Assembly: GCA_964625225.1 (NCBI GenBank)
Contig: CAZVAR010000072.1
Coordinates: 1-19,185 of the forward strand
Direction of reading: 5' to 3'
Length of the DNA: 19,185 bases
From: CAZVAR01 sp964625225
Lineage (GTDB): Bacteria; Pseudomonadota; Alphaproteobacteria; JAJUGE01
Every line of letters begins with the position of its first letter. Position 1 is the stretch's first letter. A program made the position numbers and the translations under genes. The notes below the pieces were generated by a model. That model did not search any database. It was not told where the DNA came from and saw only the letters and a list, made by a program, of their open reading frames with translations. Of the stretch, positions 7,632-15,293 are shown in pieces.

Positions 7632-8614
7632 CCTACGACCTCCGCGACGCCTATCTTGCCCAGGGTTACTCCGAGGAGGAAACCGCCGAATTCGATTCGG
7701 CGGCCACCATCGACGGCATCGCCGCGGCGCTGGCGGGGCGCCGTCTGGCGGTGGACCGGATCGGCCATGTCCGGCAGCTCGCGGCGCGCCTCGTGGCCGG
7801 CGAGCGCTGGGACTTCGTGTTCAACATTGCCGAAGGGCTCCACGGTGTCGGTCGCGAGGCGCAGGTGCCGGCACTGCTCGATGCCTATGACATCGCCTAT
7901 ACTTTTTCCGATCCGCTGGTGATGGCACTGACCCTCGATAAGGCCATGACCAAACGCGTGGTGCGCGATGCCGGCCTGCCGACGGCGGATTTCGCGGTCG
8001 TGGCCGATGAGGCGGATATTGCCGCGGTCCGCCTGCCGTTCCCGCTCTTCGTCAAGCCGGTAGCAGAAGGCACCGGCAAGGGTATCTCCGCCGCCTCGCG
8101 GGTGGAGACACCCTCGAAACTCGCTGCTGCATGCCGGTCGGTGATTGCGCGGTTCGGCCAACCGGCGCTGGTGGAGACCTTCCTGCCGGGCCGGGAATTC
8201 ACGGTCGGCATTGTCGGTACCGCGCGGCGGGCACGGGTCATCGGCGTAATGGAGATCCTGTTCGGGGAGACGGCCGAGGCGCACGGCTACACGCTCGAGA
8301 ACAAGGAGCACTACGAGGACCGTATCAGCTACCGTGTCGCCGATGACGCCCCGGCGCGCGAAGCGGCCGATGTCGCGCTCGCCGCTTGGCGGGTGCTCGG
8401 CTGCCGCGACGGCGGGCGGCTGGACCTACGCTGCGACGGTGCCGGTCGGCCGCATTTCATCGAAGCCAACCCGCTTGCCGGGCTCCATCCGCTACGCTCC
8501 GACCTGGTCATCCTGGCAAAGCTGGCGGGGTGGGGCTACGACGACCTGATCGGGGCCATCGTCGAGTCCTGTCTTGAGCGAACCGGACCGGCGGGCCGGG
8601 CCGCAGCGGCGTGA
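7616..8614 (+). CDS. ATP-grasp ligase, D-Ala-D-Ala ligase superfamily (first of a pair)
   Basis: The 332-residue protein has the ATP-grasp architecture of enzymes that activate a carboxylate as acyl-phosphate and join it to an amine. The N-terminal subdomain carries FNIAEGLHGVGREAQVPALL (69-88), resembling the Ddl HG..GE..Q segment. ATP-binding Lys147 lies in LFVKPV, the flexible loop is EGTGKGIS (151-158), Glu187 is in VETFLPGREFTVG, and the metal site is FIEANPLAGLHP (281-292), where Ddl has EVNTSPG. The altered metal-site segment and the context argue against a cell-wall role. The ATG at 7616 is preferred to the one at 7601 because MRVGLTYDLR is the usual start of this group and a G-rich stretch precedes it. 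It overlaps kamA by 16 bases and the next gene by four (GTGA). A beta-lysine or lysine peptide substrate is inferred from context only. Confidence 0.88.
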   Translation: MRVGLTYDLRDAYLAQGYSEEETAEFDSAATIDGIAAALAGRRLAVDRIGHVRQLAARLVAGERWDFVFNIAEGLHGVGREAQVPALLDAYDIAYTFSDPLVMALTLDKAMTKRVVRDAGLPTADFAVVADEADIAAVRLPFPLFVKPVAEGTGKGISAASRVETPSKLAAACRSVIARFGQPALVETFLPGREFTVGIVGTARRARVIGVMEILFGETAEAHGYTLENKEHYEDRISYRVADDAPAREAADVALAAWRVLGCRDGGRLDLRCDGAGRPHFIEANPLAGLHPLRSDLVILAKLAGWGYDDLIGAIVESCLERTGPAGRAAAA

Positions 8615-9651
8615 GCACGCCGCCCGTCGCCGTCCTTCATGGGGCGGTCTCACCCGGTGCGCCGGCATCGGACCAGGACACTCTCGTCCAGGTCACCGCC
8701 GTCGCCGACTCCCTCCGGCGCCTCGGTCACGAGGTCGAGCGGATCGAACTGACGCTCGATTTGGGTGCGGCGGCCGACCAGCTGCGGTCGCTCGCGCCGG
8801 CATTCGTCTTCAACCTCGTTGAATCGGTCGCCGGAACCGATCGCCTTCTGCCGCTCGGCCCGATGCTGCTCGACTGCCTTGAAATTCCGTATACCGGCTG
8901 CCGCACACGGGCGCTGGTTGCGACCACCGACAAGCTCCTGGCGAAGCGGCTGATGCGGGCGGCCGGAATCGCGACGCCGGACTGGCTCGACGGCAGGACC
9001 CTCGCAGGAGCCGGCGATGGCCGGCCCGCGATCGCGGCGGCCGGACCTCCAGCGGGGAATCCTCCGCTCCTGAACGCCGACGCCGGCCGCTTCATCGTCA
9101 AGTCGGTCACAGAGCACGCCTCATTCGGCCTCGATGGATCGGCTGTGGTATCGGCCGACCGGGTCGCCGCCGCCTTGGCCGATCGTCGCGCCCGGTTCAG
9201 CGGCGAATGGTTTGCAGAGGCCTATGTCGATGGCCGCGAGTTCAACCTCTCATTGCTCGGCGGGGCGGACGGCCCGCAGATCCTTCCGCCGGCGGAGATC
9301 GCCTTCCAGGGTTTCGCACCCGGCGAGCCCCGTATTCTCGGCTACGCCGCGAAGTGGGACGAGCGCTCCCCCTCCTACCGCGCTACGCCGCGACATGCGG
9401 ATTTTCGACCGGACGACATGGCGCTCTTGGATCGCCTCCAGGGGCTCGCCTGCGCCTGCTGGGATCTGTTCGAACTGTCCGGCTATGCGCGGGTCGATTT
9501 CCGGGTCGACGAGGCCGGCCGTCCCTTCGTGCTGGAAGTAAACGCCAATCCGTGCCTGTCACCCGACGCCGGCTTCATGGCAGCCGCGGAACGGGCGGGA
9601 CTCGGTTTTGTTGACGTGGTCAGGCGTATTGTCGCCGATCTTTCCGCCTGA
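8611..9651 (+). CDS. ATP-grasp ligase, D-Ala-D-Ala ligase superfamily (second of a pair)
   Basis: This 346-residue protein starts with GTG inside the stop codon of the preceding ligase (GTGA, 8611-8614), so the two are translationally coupled. It is a second ATP-grasp enzyme with motifs distinct from its neighbour: FVFNLVESVAG (65-75), YTGCRTRALVATTDK (94-108), ATP-binding Lys164 in FIVKSV, the loop HASFGLDG (169-176), Glu203 in AEAYVDGREFN, and a metal-binding LEVNANPCLSPDAGF near 308-322. Two ligases of different subfamilies in tandem suggest two successive amide bonds, or one enzyme for each of two partners. An Ala/Gly/Pro-rich insertion of about 30 residues (127-158) sits just before the ATP-grasp domain and looks like a flexible linker. 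The substrate is unknown; no murein genes are nearby, so cell-wall D-Ala-D-Ala synthesis is unlikely. Confidence 0.87.
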   Translation: MSTPPVAVLHGAVSPGAPASDQDTLVQVTAVADSLRRLGHEVERIELTLDLGAAADQLRSLAPAFVFNLVESVAGTDRLLPLGPMLLDCLEIPYTGCRTRALVATTDKLLAKRLMRAAGIATPDWLDGRTLAGAGDGRPAIAAAGPPAGNPPLLNADAGRFIVKSVTEHASFGLDGSAVVSADRVAAALADRRARFSGEWFAEAYVDGREFNLSLLGGADGPQILPPAEIAFQGFAPGEPRILGYAAKWDERSPSYRATPRHADFRPDDMALLDRLQGLACACWDLFELSGYARVDFRVDEAGRPFVLEVNANPCLSPDAGFMAAAERAGLGFVDVVRRIVADLSA

Positions 9652-9656
9652 ACCGC

Positions 9657-11981
9657 ATGTTCCGTATCCGACAGGTTCCCGACGATTCCACGCCGGCCAA
9701 TGCTGCCGCCATCCGTCAGGTACAGGACATGCTGCGGGCGCAACTTCCCGGTGTGTCCGGTGCCGAGATCGCTTCGATCCCGAAATCGTTACGCGATCCG
9801 CTTGCCTATCGTTTCCGGTCGATCCTCTTCGTCGCCGAGAAGGCGACCGGAGAGCTGCGCGGCTTCGCTCTGATCAAACACGCGCCGGACCTGGATTTCT
9901 GTTGGCTGGATTTCATCGCTGTCGCACCCGGCAGGGTCGGTGGCGGAGTCGGCGGTGCCCTCTATCAGCGCGTGCGGGAGCAGGCGGCCGCATTGGGCTG
10001 TACCGGCCTATTCTTCGAATCACTGCCCGACGATCCGGAACTCAGTCCCGAGCCGGAAATCCGCAAGCAGAACACGGAGCGTCTTCGGTTCTATGAACGA
10101 TATGGTGCCCGTCCGATTGTCGGCACCAAGTACGAAACGCCTCTGTCCCCGGGCCAGAGCAATCCGCCCTATCTCGTCTATGACGGGCTCGGGCGCGAGA
10201 CGCCGCCATCCCGCGCCGAGGCCCGGCGCATCGTCCGTGCCATCCTGGACCGCAAATACGGCAACCGCTGCCCGCCCGGCTACATCGACATGGTCGTCGA
10301 TTCGTTTCGGGACGATCCGATTCGCCTGCGCCCGCCACGCTTCACTCGCAAGGTCACCCTGGCCACCTCCGTTCCGGTGCCGGCAACAGCGCGGAAGATC
10401 CCCCTCGTCGTCAACGACAAGCACGACATCCACCACATCCACGAGCGTGGCTATGTCGAGGCGCCGGTTCGGGTCCGTGCCATCCTGCGTGCGCTCGATC
10501 CGACCGGTCTGTTCGAGCGGGTTCCGGCGCGGGGGTTTTCGGACATGCACATCCGCGCGGTCCATGACGACCGATTCCTAAGCTATCTCCGGCGCGCCTG
10601 TGCTGCGGTCGAACCGGGCCGTTCGGTCTATCCTTACGTGTTCCCCATCCGCAATGCCGCCCGGCCGCCAAGGGAGTTGGCCTTGCGCGCCGGTTACTGG
10701 TGCATCGACACCTTCACGCCGATCAACCGGAACGCTTGGCTTGCCGCCCGTCACGGCGTTGATTGCACCCTGACTGCCACCGAGCATGTACTGCAGGGTC
10801 ATAGGCTCGCTTACGCACTCACCCGCCCCCCCGGCCACCATGCCGAGCACCGCGCGTTCGGCGGCTTCTGCTATCTTTGCAACGCCGCGATCGCGGCCAA
10901 TTACATGAGCCGTTACGGCCGGGTTGCGATTCTCGACATCGACTATCATCACGGCAATGGGCAGCAGGAGATTTTCTACGCGCGTGCCGACGTCCTGACC
11001 GTGTCGATTCATGGCCATCCCTGCTTCGCCTATCCCTATTTCAGCGGCTTCCGCGAGGAGACCGGGGCCGGTGCGGGTGCCGGCTTCAATTTCAACATAC
11101 CGCTGCCGGAGACGATCACGCCGCAGCAGTACCGGGAAGCGCTGGAGGAAGCGCTGCACCGCGTCGGCCGCCACGATCCCGCTTACCTGATCGTCGCCTG
11201 TGGCTTCGACACCGCGGTGGGCGACCCGACCGGCTCTTGGCCGCATCGCCCCGACGACTTCAACAAGATCGGGCGCCGCATCGGCGAACTCGGCAGCCCG
11301 ACTTTGATCGTGCAGGAAGGCGGTTACCGCACCCGGACACTCGGCCAGAACGCCGCAGCCTTTTTCACTGGCCTATCCGACGGTGCCGCTCGGGGGGCCG
11401 ACCGGAGTCCGGCAGTGGCGCGGCGTCCAACGGCCCGGCGGAACCACGCTGGCGGGCAGCGCAGCGCAGCGACCGAACTCCGCTTTCGCACGACCGTCCG
11501 CGAGACCGACATTGGGTCGATCCGCAGCCTCGTTGCCGCCACCGGCTTCTTCACCCCCGAGGAAGTCGGAATCGCCGCCGAGTTGCTGGCCGACCGTGTC
11601 GAGAAGGGTGACCGCAGCGACTATCGCGTCCTGATCGCAGAGGCAGCCACAGCCGATGGCGACACCGGCCGCGTGCTCGGCTATTCCTGCTTCGGGCCGA
11701 TCCCGGGCACCGACCGACGCTACGACCTCTATTGGATCGCCGTCGCGCAGGACCTGCAGGGTCAGGGACTCGGACGGCGCATTCTGGCCGAAACCGAGAG
11801 CCGGATTGTCGCGCTGGGCGGCGAACGACTTTACGTGGACACATCCAGCAGCGAGAAATACGCGCCGACCCGCGCCTTCTATCGTCGCAGCGGCTATACC
11901 AAGGCAGCCGAAATTCCCGACTTCTTCCGGGCAGGTGACGGTAAGGTCATCTTCGTGAAGGTGCTTGCCGTCCCCGCATGA
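9657..11981 (+). CDS. GNAT acetyltransferase / HDAC-family deacetylase / GNAT acetyltransferase fusion
   Basis: A single uninterrupted frame encodes 774 residues with three domains. Residues 1-175 are a GNAT acetyltransferase with an acetyl-CoA loop around FIAVAPGRVGGGVGG (86-100). Residues about 245-575 are a histone deacetylase/acetylpolyamine amidohydrolase domain with His394-His395 (RPPGHHAEH), zinc ligands Asp429 and His431 (DIDYHHGNG), third ligand Asp518 (GFDTAVGDPTG) and catalytic Tyr557 (QEGGY). After an Arg/Ala-rich linker (576-605), residues about 606-774 form a second GNAT with LYWIAVAQDLQGQGLGRR (691-708). All deacetylase catalytic residues are present. The gene begins 5 bases after the second ligase gene, so it belongs to the operon. 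Acetylation and deacetylation of an amine, plausibly on beta-lysine or its peptide, is inferred. The C-terminal GNAT could parallel AblB, the beta-lysine acetyltransferase of archaea. Confidence 0.88.
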   Translation: MFRIRQVPDDSTPANAAAIRQVQDMLRAQLPGVSGAEIASIPKSLRDPLAYRFRSILFVAEKATGELRGFALIKHAPDLDFCWLDFIAVAPGRVGGGVGGALYQRVREQAAALGCTGLFFESLPDDPELSPEPEIRKQNTERLRFYERYGARPIVGTKYETPLSPGQSNPPYLVYDGLGRETPPSRAEARRIVRAILDRKYGNRCPPGYIDMVVDSFRDDPIRLRPPRFTRKVTLATSVPVPATARKIPLVVNDKHDIHHIHERGYVEAPVRVRAILRALDPTGLFERVPARGFSDMHIRAVHDDRFLSYLRRACAAVEPGRSVYPYVFPIRNAARPPRELALRAGYWCIDTFTPINRNAWLAARHGVDCTLTATEHVLQGHRLAYALTRPPGHHAEHRAFGGFCYLCNAAIAANYMSRYGRVAILDIDYHHGNGQQEIFYARADVLTVSIHGHPCFAYPYFSGFREETGAGAGAGFNFNIPLPETITPQQYREALEEALHRVGRHDPAYLIVACGFDTAVGDPTGSWPHRPDDFNKIGRRIGELGSPTLIVQEGGYRTRTLGQNAAAFFTGLSDGAARGADRSPAVARRPTARRNHAGGQRSAATELRFRTTVRETDIGSIRSLVAATGFFTPEEVGIAAELLADRVEKGDRSDYRVLIAEAATADGDTGRVLGYSCFGPIPGTDRRYDLYWIAVAQDLQGQGLGRRILAETESRIVALGGERLYVDTSSSEKYAPTRAFYRRSGYTKAAEIPDFFRAGDGKVIFVKVLAVPA

Positions 11982-12070
11982 TGGCTGTCCGAATTTGCAC
12001 CTCGCAGTTGTTAACCGGACTGTAAAGCCGTCCCTTTCTACTGGATCAAAAGTTCAGGGGGGACCGGCGC

Positions 12071-13456
12071 ATGCACCCGTTCGGTACGGTGAGGCAGTTC
12101 TGGCGAGGCACACTTTGTGGTTTGCTCGCGCGGGCCGATCCGGCCGTCCGCACGATGCTTGCACATGCCAGCTTCGCAGTCCTCTGGCTGGGCCTGCTCT
12201 ACCCGGCTCTCCACGCGGCCGGTCTCCGCCTCTTCGAGTACGCGGCCGTACTGCTGTTCCTCGTAATCTCTACCGGTTTGATCCTCGTCACAGCGCACCG
12301 ACAGATCCGAGCATTGGCCGCGGCCGATGACGGGCGGGCCCGGGCCCATGAGCTATTGACCGCTTTCATCGACTTCTCCCCGGCGCGAATCTCCCTGAAG
12401 GACACGGAAGGCAGGCTGCTGTTGGTCAATCGCGGCTTCGAGGAGTATTTCGGCGCTCGGGCCTCGGACGTTCTCGGTAAGACGTACGATGACGTCTTTC
12501 CGCCGGAGTTGGCGAGAATCTATCGCGATGTCGATACAGAGGTCCTCACCACTGGCCGCACCGCGGAGCTCGAGCGCACGGAGATGGCGCCCGACGGTGA
12601 GCATCTCACGCGAATCGTGAAGTTTCCTGTCCGCACCGTCGATGGTCAAATCTGGGCGGTCGGTACCATCGCGTCGGATGCGACCGATCGCCTTCGCCTC
12701 GAGCGCCGGCTGAAGCAGGCGCTGGAAGCGGCCGAGTTCGCCAACCGCGCAAAGTCCCAATTCCTCGCCAATATGAGCCATGAACTGCGCACACCGCTCA
12801 ATGCTATCATTGGCTTCTCCGAGATGATGCAGCAGGGCATTTTCGGCCGGGTCGAGGAGCCGCATTATCGCGACTATATCGACGCTATTCGCAATAGCGG
12901 GGCACATCTATTGGCGATCATCGACGACATTCTCGATATCGCGAAGATCGAAGCCGGAAAGGCCGAACTTGTTCAGGAACGGGCCTACCTCCCCGCACTC
13001 GTCGACGGCGTGATCCACCTCGTCGAACCTCGTGCCCGCCAAGGCGGAGTGTTCGTGGCGAACCATGTTCCGGCCGAATTTCCGCCCGTGCTCCTCGACG
13101 TGCAACGTATGCGTCAGGTGCTCCTTAATCTCCTTTCGAACGCGATCAAGTTCACGGACCCCGGGGGAAGTGTGGTGGTCGAGGCCAAACTGCGCGACGG
13201 TCCGGAAATCCTGGTACGCGACACCGGTGTGGGTATGCGGCCGGAGGACATTCCGATCGCGCTCGAACCGTTCGGACAGGTGGATTCTGGCTCCCCGCGC
13301 GGGCAGCGGGGAACCGGACTCGGGCTCTCGCTCAGCAAATCCTTCGTCGAGCTGCATGGCGGTACGCTGGCCATCGACAGTGCGCCTGGTCGAGGTACGA
13401 CCGTAAGCGTGCGCCTGCCGCCGGAGTGCATCGCGGTGCAGGCGGCCGCGGCCTGA
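12071..13456 (+). CDS. membrane-anchored PAS sensor histidine kinase
   Basis: The 461-residue protein has two hydrophobic segments near 32-50 and 57-75, forming a short membrane hairpin with almost no periplasmic loop, so it probably senses within the cytoplasm or membrane. A PAS domain follows (about 95-210), including SPARISLKDTEGRLLLVNRGF-type sequence and an ATDR end typical of PAS/PAC. The HisKA helix carries phospho-acceptor His237 in NMSHELRTPLNAIIGF. The ATPase domain has the N box (LLNLLSNAIKF, Asn356), DTGVGM (383-388) and GTGLGLSLS (413-421). It is HisKA type, not the HWE/HRXXN type of the alphaproteobacterial general stress response. AGGGGGGA lies about 10 bases before the ATG at 12071. 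No response regulator is adjacent; the gene ends 10 bp from the end of a convergent ECF sigma gene. Confidence 0.92.
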   Translation: MHPFGTVRQFWRGTLCGLLARADPAVRTMLAHASFAVLWLGLLYPALHAAGLRLFEYAAVLLFLVISTGLILVTAHRQIRALAAADDGRARAHELLTAFIDFSPARISLKDTEGRLLLVNRGFEEYFGARASDVLGKTYDDVFPPELARIYRDVDTEVLTTGRTAELERTEMAPDGEHLTRIVKFPVRTVDGQIWAVGTIASDATDRLRLERRLKQALEAAEFANRAKSQFLANMSHELRTPLNAIIGFSEMMQQGIFGRVEEPHYRDYIDAIRNSGAHLLAIIDDILDIAKIEAGKAELVQERAYLPALVDGVIHLVEPRARQGGVFVANHVPAEFPPVLLDVQRMRQVLLNLLSNAIKFTDPGGSVVVEAKLRDGPEILVRDTGVGMRPEDIPIALEPFGQVDSGSPRGQRGTGLGLSLSKSFVELHGGTLAIDSAPGRGTTVSVRLPPECIAVQAAAA

Positions 13457-13466
13457 GCCTACCCCA

Positions 13467-14009
13467 TCAGTCCGCCGCGGACACCCCCTCCCCCATCTCG
13501 GCAAGAAGGCGCTGCCGGGCGCGACTGAGACGTGAGCGGATCGTGCCGACCGGCACGCCGGTCAGGGCCGCTGCCTCCTCGTAGCACATGCCCTCGACAC
13601 CGATCAGGAGCAGCGTCTCCCGTTGCTCCTCCGGAAGCACCATCATCGCCTGCCCCAACTCCCGCAGAGCCACCGCGTCGGCTTGGTTGGCTGCAGAGAT
13701 GGGCATTAGCGCCTGCTCCTCCTCGTCCGACGCGAACGGTCGCTCGCGCCTGGTGCGGCGAACATCGCTGTTCAGATAGAAATTCCTTAGAATAGCTAGC
13801 AGCCATGCCCGCAGATTCGTGCCGGGCCGATACCGGCCGAGGTTCGCAATCGCCCGGGTTAGACATTCCTGGACCAGATCGTCCGCCCGCTCTTTGTCCT
13901 GGCAGAGAAACAGGGCATAGCGCCGTAACGCGGGAATGTGCTCGACCAGCGCGGGCGGCTCGTCCGCCTCGGTGACGTCCGGGCGTAGCGCTCGCAGTGA
14001 GACGGCCAC
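13467..14009 (-). CDS. ECF-type RNA polymerase sigma factor
   Basis: This 180-residue protein has only sigma regions 2 and 4, the hallmark of ECF sigma factors. Region 2 spans about 25-85 (RRYALFLCQDKERADDLVQECLTR-type core helix, then NLRAWLLAILRN). Region 4 spans about 116-170 (LPEEQRETLLLI, then a helix-turn-helix in EEAAALTGVPVGTIRSRLSRAR). It resembles the EcfG-like or related alphaproteobacterial groups, but no NepR or PhyR is next to it and the group is not certain. The start is GTG at 14007-14009, the only start candidate upstream of region 2 before the frame runs into sequence without starts. GGAGGA precedes it at unusually short spacing (about 2-3 bases). The gene is downstream of a 72-residue protein gene on the same strand and convergent with the histidine kinase. 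Confidence 0.9.
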   Translation of the reverse strand: MAVSLRALRPDVTEADEPPALVEHIPALRRYALFLCQDKERADDLVQECLTRAIANLGRYRPGTNLRAWLLAILRNFYLNSDVRRTRRERPFASDEEEQALMPISAANQADAVALRELGQAMMVLPEEQRETLLLIGVEGMCYEEAAALTGVPVGTIRSRLSRARQRLLAEMGEGVSAAD

Positions 14010-14100
14010 GGGTCCTCCGACGTTTCGGGACGCCCTCCCTACCGGGAACCCGATGAACCGAACCTGAACGAGTCGTTAATGCGTGGCGCATCCGGCTGCA

Positions 14101-14319
14101 TCAGGGCCGCATAAAGGCGTAGTCTTCGTCATCGCCGAGGTTGCCGGCAACGAACGTCAGCTCCTGCGCCGCTTGGGCCGCGCCGCACTCGCGAACCAGA
14201 ATCTCGGCCGCGGCATCGAGCAGCGCCCGGCCAACCAATTCGGCTGGAACGCCGGCTTCGGCCGCCTGCGCGAACATGGCCCGAAGGTGCGATTGAACGA
14301 TTTCGCGCGGGGTCGGCAT
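14101..14319 (-). CDS. small uncharacterised protein, 72 aa
   Basis: I do not assign a function. The ATG at 14319 is chosen because AGGAG (plus-strand 14326-14330) sits 6 bases upstream; an in-frame GTG at 14373 would add 18 residues that look non-coding. The protein is mostly helical and alanine-rich, with two helices (about 4-20 and 25-53), and ends in an acidic stretch GDDEDYAFMRP. The single Cys45 lies in RECGAA. There is no signal peptide or membrane segment, so it is cytosolic. It is not recognisably NepR or a zinc-binding anti-sigma factor. It lies 91 bp upstream of the ECF sigma gene on the same strand and probably shares its transcript, making a regulatory partnership possible but unproven. 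The clean start, strong ribosome-binding site and well-ordered composition support a real gene. Confidence 0.7.
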   Translation of the reverse strand: MPTPREIVQSHLRAMFAQAAEAGVPAELVGRALLDAAAEILVRECGAAQAAQELTFVAGNLGDDEDYAFMRP

Positions 14320-14351
14320 GCGGATCTCCTGGACGTCTTGAAACGACGCCG

Positions 14352-14381
14352 ATCGTAAGCACGCCGCCCCCACCCTATCAA
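14352..14381 (-). promoter_or_regulatory. candidate sigma-70 promoter for the 72-aa protein (and sigma factor)
   Basis: On the minus strand TTGATA (plus 14376-14381) and TACGAT (plus 14352-14357) are 18 bases apart, placing the transcription start about 25 bases upstream of the ATG at 14319. Matching is by eye to the consensus boxes. The sigma gene downstream has no better promoter of its own, and no GGAAC...CGTT stress-type site with proper spacing was found on the minus strand here. Confidence 0.38.
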
Positions 14382-14402
14382 TCGTACCGGTGCCACGACG
14401 GC

Positions 14403-14431
14403 TTGAGAGCGGCCCGGCCGGACGCTACGCT
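14403..14431 (+). promoter_or_regulatory. candidate sigma-70 promoter for the flavin-reductase-like gene
   Basis: TTGAGA at 14403-14408 is followed after exactly 17 bases by TACGCT at 14426-14431. The -10 hexamer is identical to the one proposed for the cysteine synthase gene. It is divergent from the promoter proposed for the 72-aa protein, with about 20 bases between their -35 boxes. The leader to the ATG at 14526 would be about 88 bases. Confidence 0.38.
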
Positions 14432-14525
14432 CCCGGTCGCTGTCGGCGATTCGTCCGTTCCGGTCGGCACATGGCGTACCGGACAGAAGCGACCACCGAT
14501 GCAATCTTGCAGGCGGGGGGTGCCC

Positions 14526-15212
14526 ATGGACTTCGATCTCTCGCAAATGACCGCCCGCGACGCATACCGCCTGCTGGTGAACACGGTGTTCCCGCGGCCG
14601 ATCGCGCTGGTCACCACCGTCGACGGCGCCGGTCGGGCGAACGCGGCACCCTTCAGCTTCTTCAATGCGATCGCCTTCGATCCCTGCATGGTCGTGCTGG
14701 GACTGGAGGCACGGCATGACGGCACGCACAAGGATACCGGCCGCAACATCCGAGAGACGGCCGAGTTTGTCGTCAATCTGGTCGATGAGCCCCTCGCCGA
14801 GCAGATGAATCTCTGCGCCGTCGACTTCCCGCCGGACATCGATGAACTTCTGGTGGCACGGCTTGCGACCGCGCCGTCACGCCGGGTACACCCGCCCCGC
14901 ATCGTCGCGTCGCCGGTGTCGCTCGAGTGCCGACGCCACGTCACGCTCGAACTGGGGGTGCTGCGTCAGATCGTCGTGGGCGAGGTGCTGACTATCGCGG
15001 TGCGCGACGACGCGGTCGATCCGGAGACGCTGCAGACCGATATGAAGCGTCTCGGCCTGATCGGCCGCGCCGCAGGCAGCACCTACGTCCGCACGGGCGA
15101 CTGCTTCGATATGCCGCGGCTGGGCTACACCGATTGGCTGGCGCTTCAGGAAAGGATCGTTCCGCCCACGGACGACAGACGGTTCACCGGTTGCGGTAAC
15201 GGAAGTACCTGA
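14526..15212 (+). CDS. flavin reductase-like, FMN-binding split-barrel protein
   Basis: The 228-residue protein matches the flavin reductase-like family, cytosolic proteins that bind FMN and reduce flavin with NAD(P)H or act as flavoprotein oxidoreductases. Typical features are VFPRPIALVTTVDGAGRANAAP (about 21-42), SFFNAIAFDPCMVVLG (44-59), KDTGRNIRETAEFVVNLVDEPLAEQMN (about 69-95) and the acid-rich VGEVLTIAVRDDAVDP segment near 151-166. The ATG at 14526 gives the usual family start MDFDLSQMTARDAYRLL, preceded by a G-rich stretch. Longer frames to 14403 or 14499 run into the proposed promoter and leader and lack family resemblance. No partner monooxygenase is in the window, so the electron acceptor is unknown. 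It stands alone, 173 bp upstream of the amino acid ABC operon. Confidence 0.87.
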   Translation: MDFDLSQMTARDAYRLLVNTVFPRPIALVTTVDGAGRANAAPFSFFNAIAFDPCMVVLGLEARHDGTHKDTGRNIRETAEFVVNLVDEPLAEQMNLCAVDFPPDIDELLVARLATAPSRRVHPPRIVASPVSLECRRHVTLELGVLRQIVVGEVLTIAVRDDAVDPETLQTDMKRLGLIGRAAGSTYVRTGDCFDMPRLGYTDWLALQERIVPPTDDRRFTGCGNGST

Positions 15213-15293
15213 CCGGGGATTCGCCGCGCGGCCCGCCGACACGATCTGTCCTCGACCGGCCGAATGGGCACCGGCCGGCGGAACAGGAGCGCA

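Noticed and set aside
14045..14077. GGAAC ... CGTT on the plus strand upstream of the sigma gene, as in general-stress promoters
   Set aside because: The spacing is 24 bases instead of 16-17, and the orientation points away from the sigma gene.
13459..14091. Longer overlapping minus-strand frame over the sigma factor gene
   Set aside because: It is in another phase; the ECF regions 2 and 4 are in the 13467-14009 frame.
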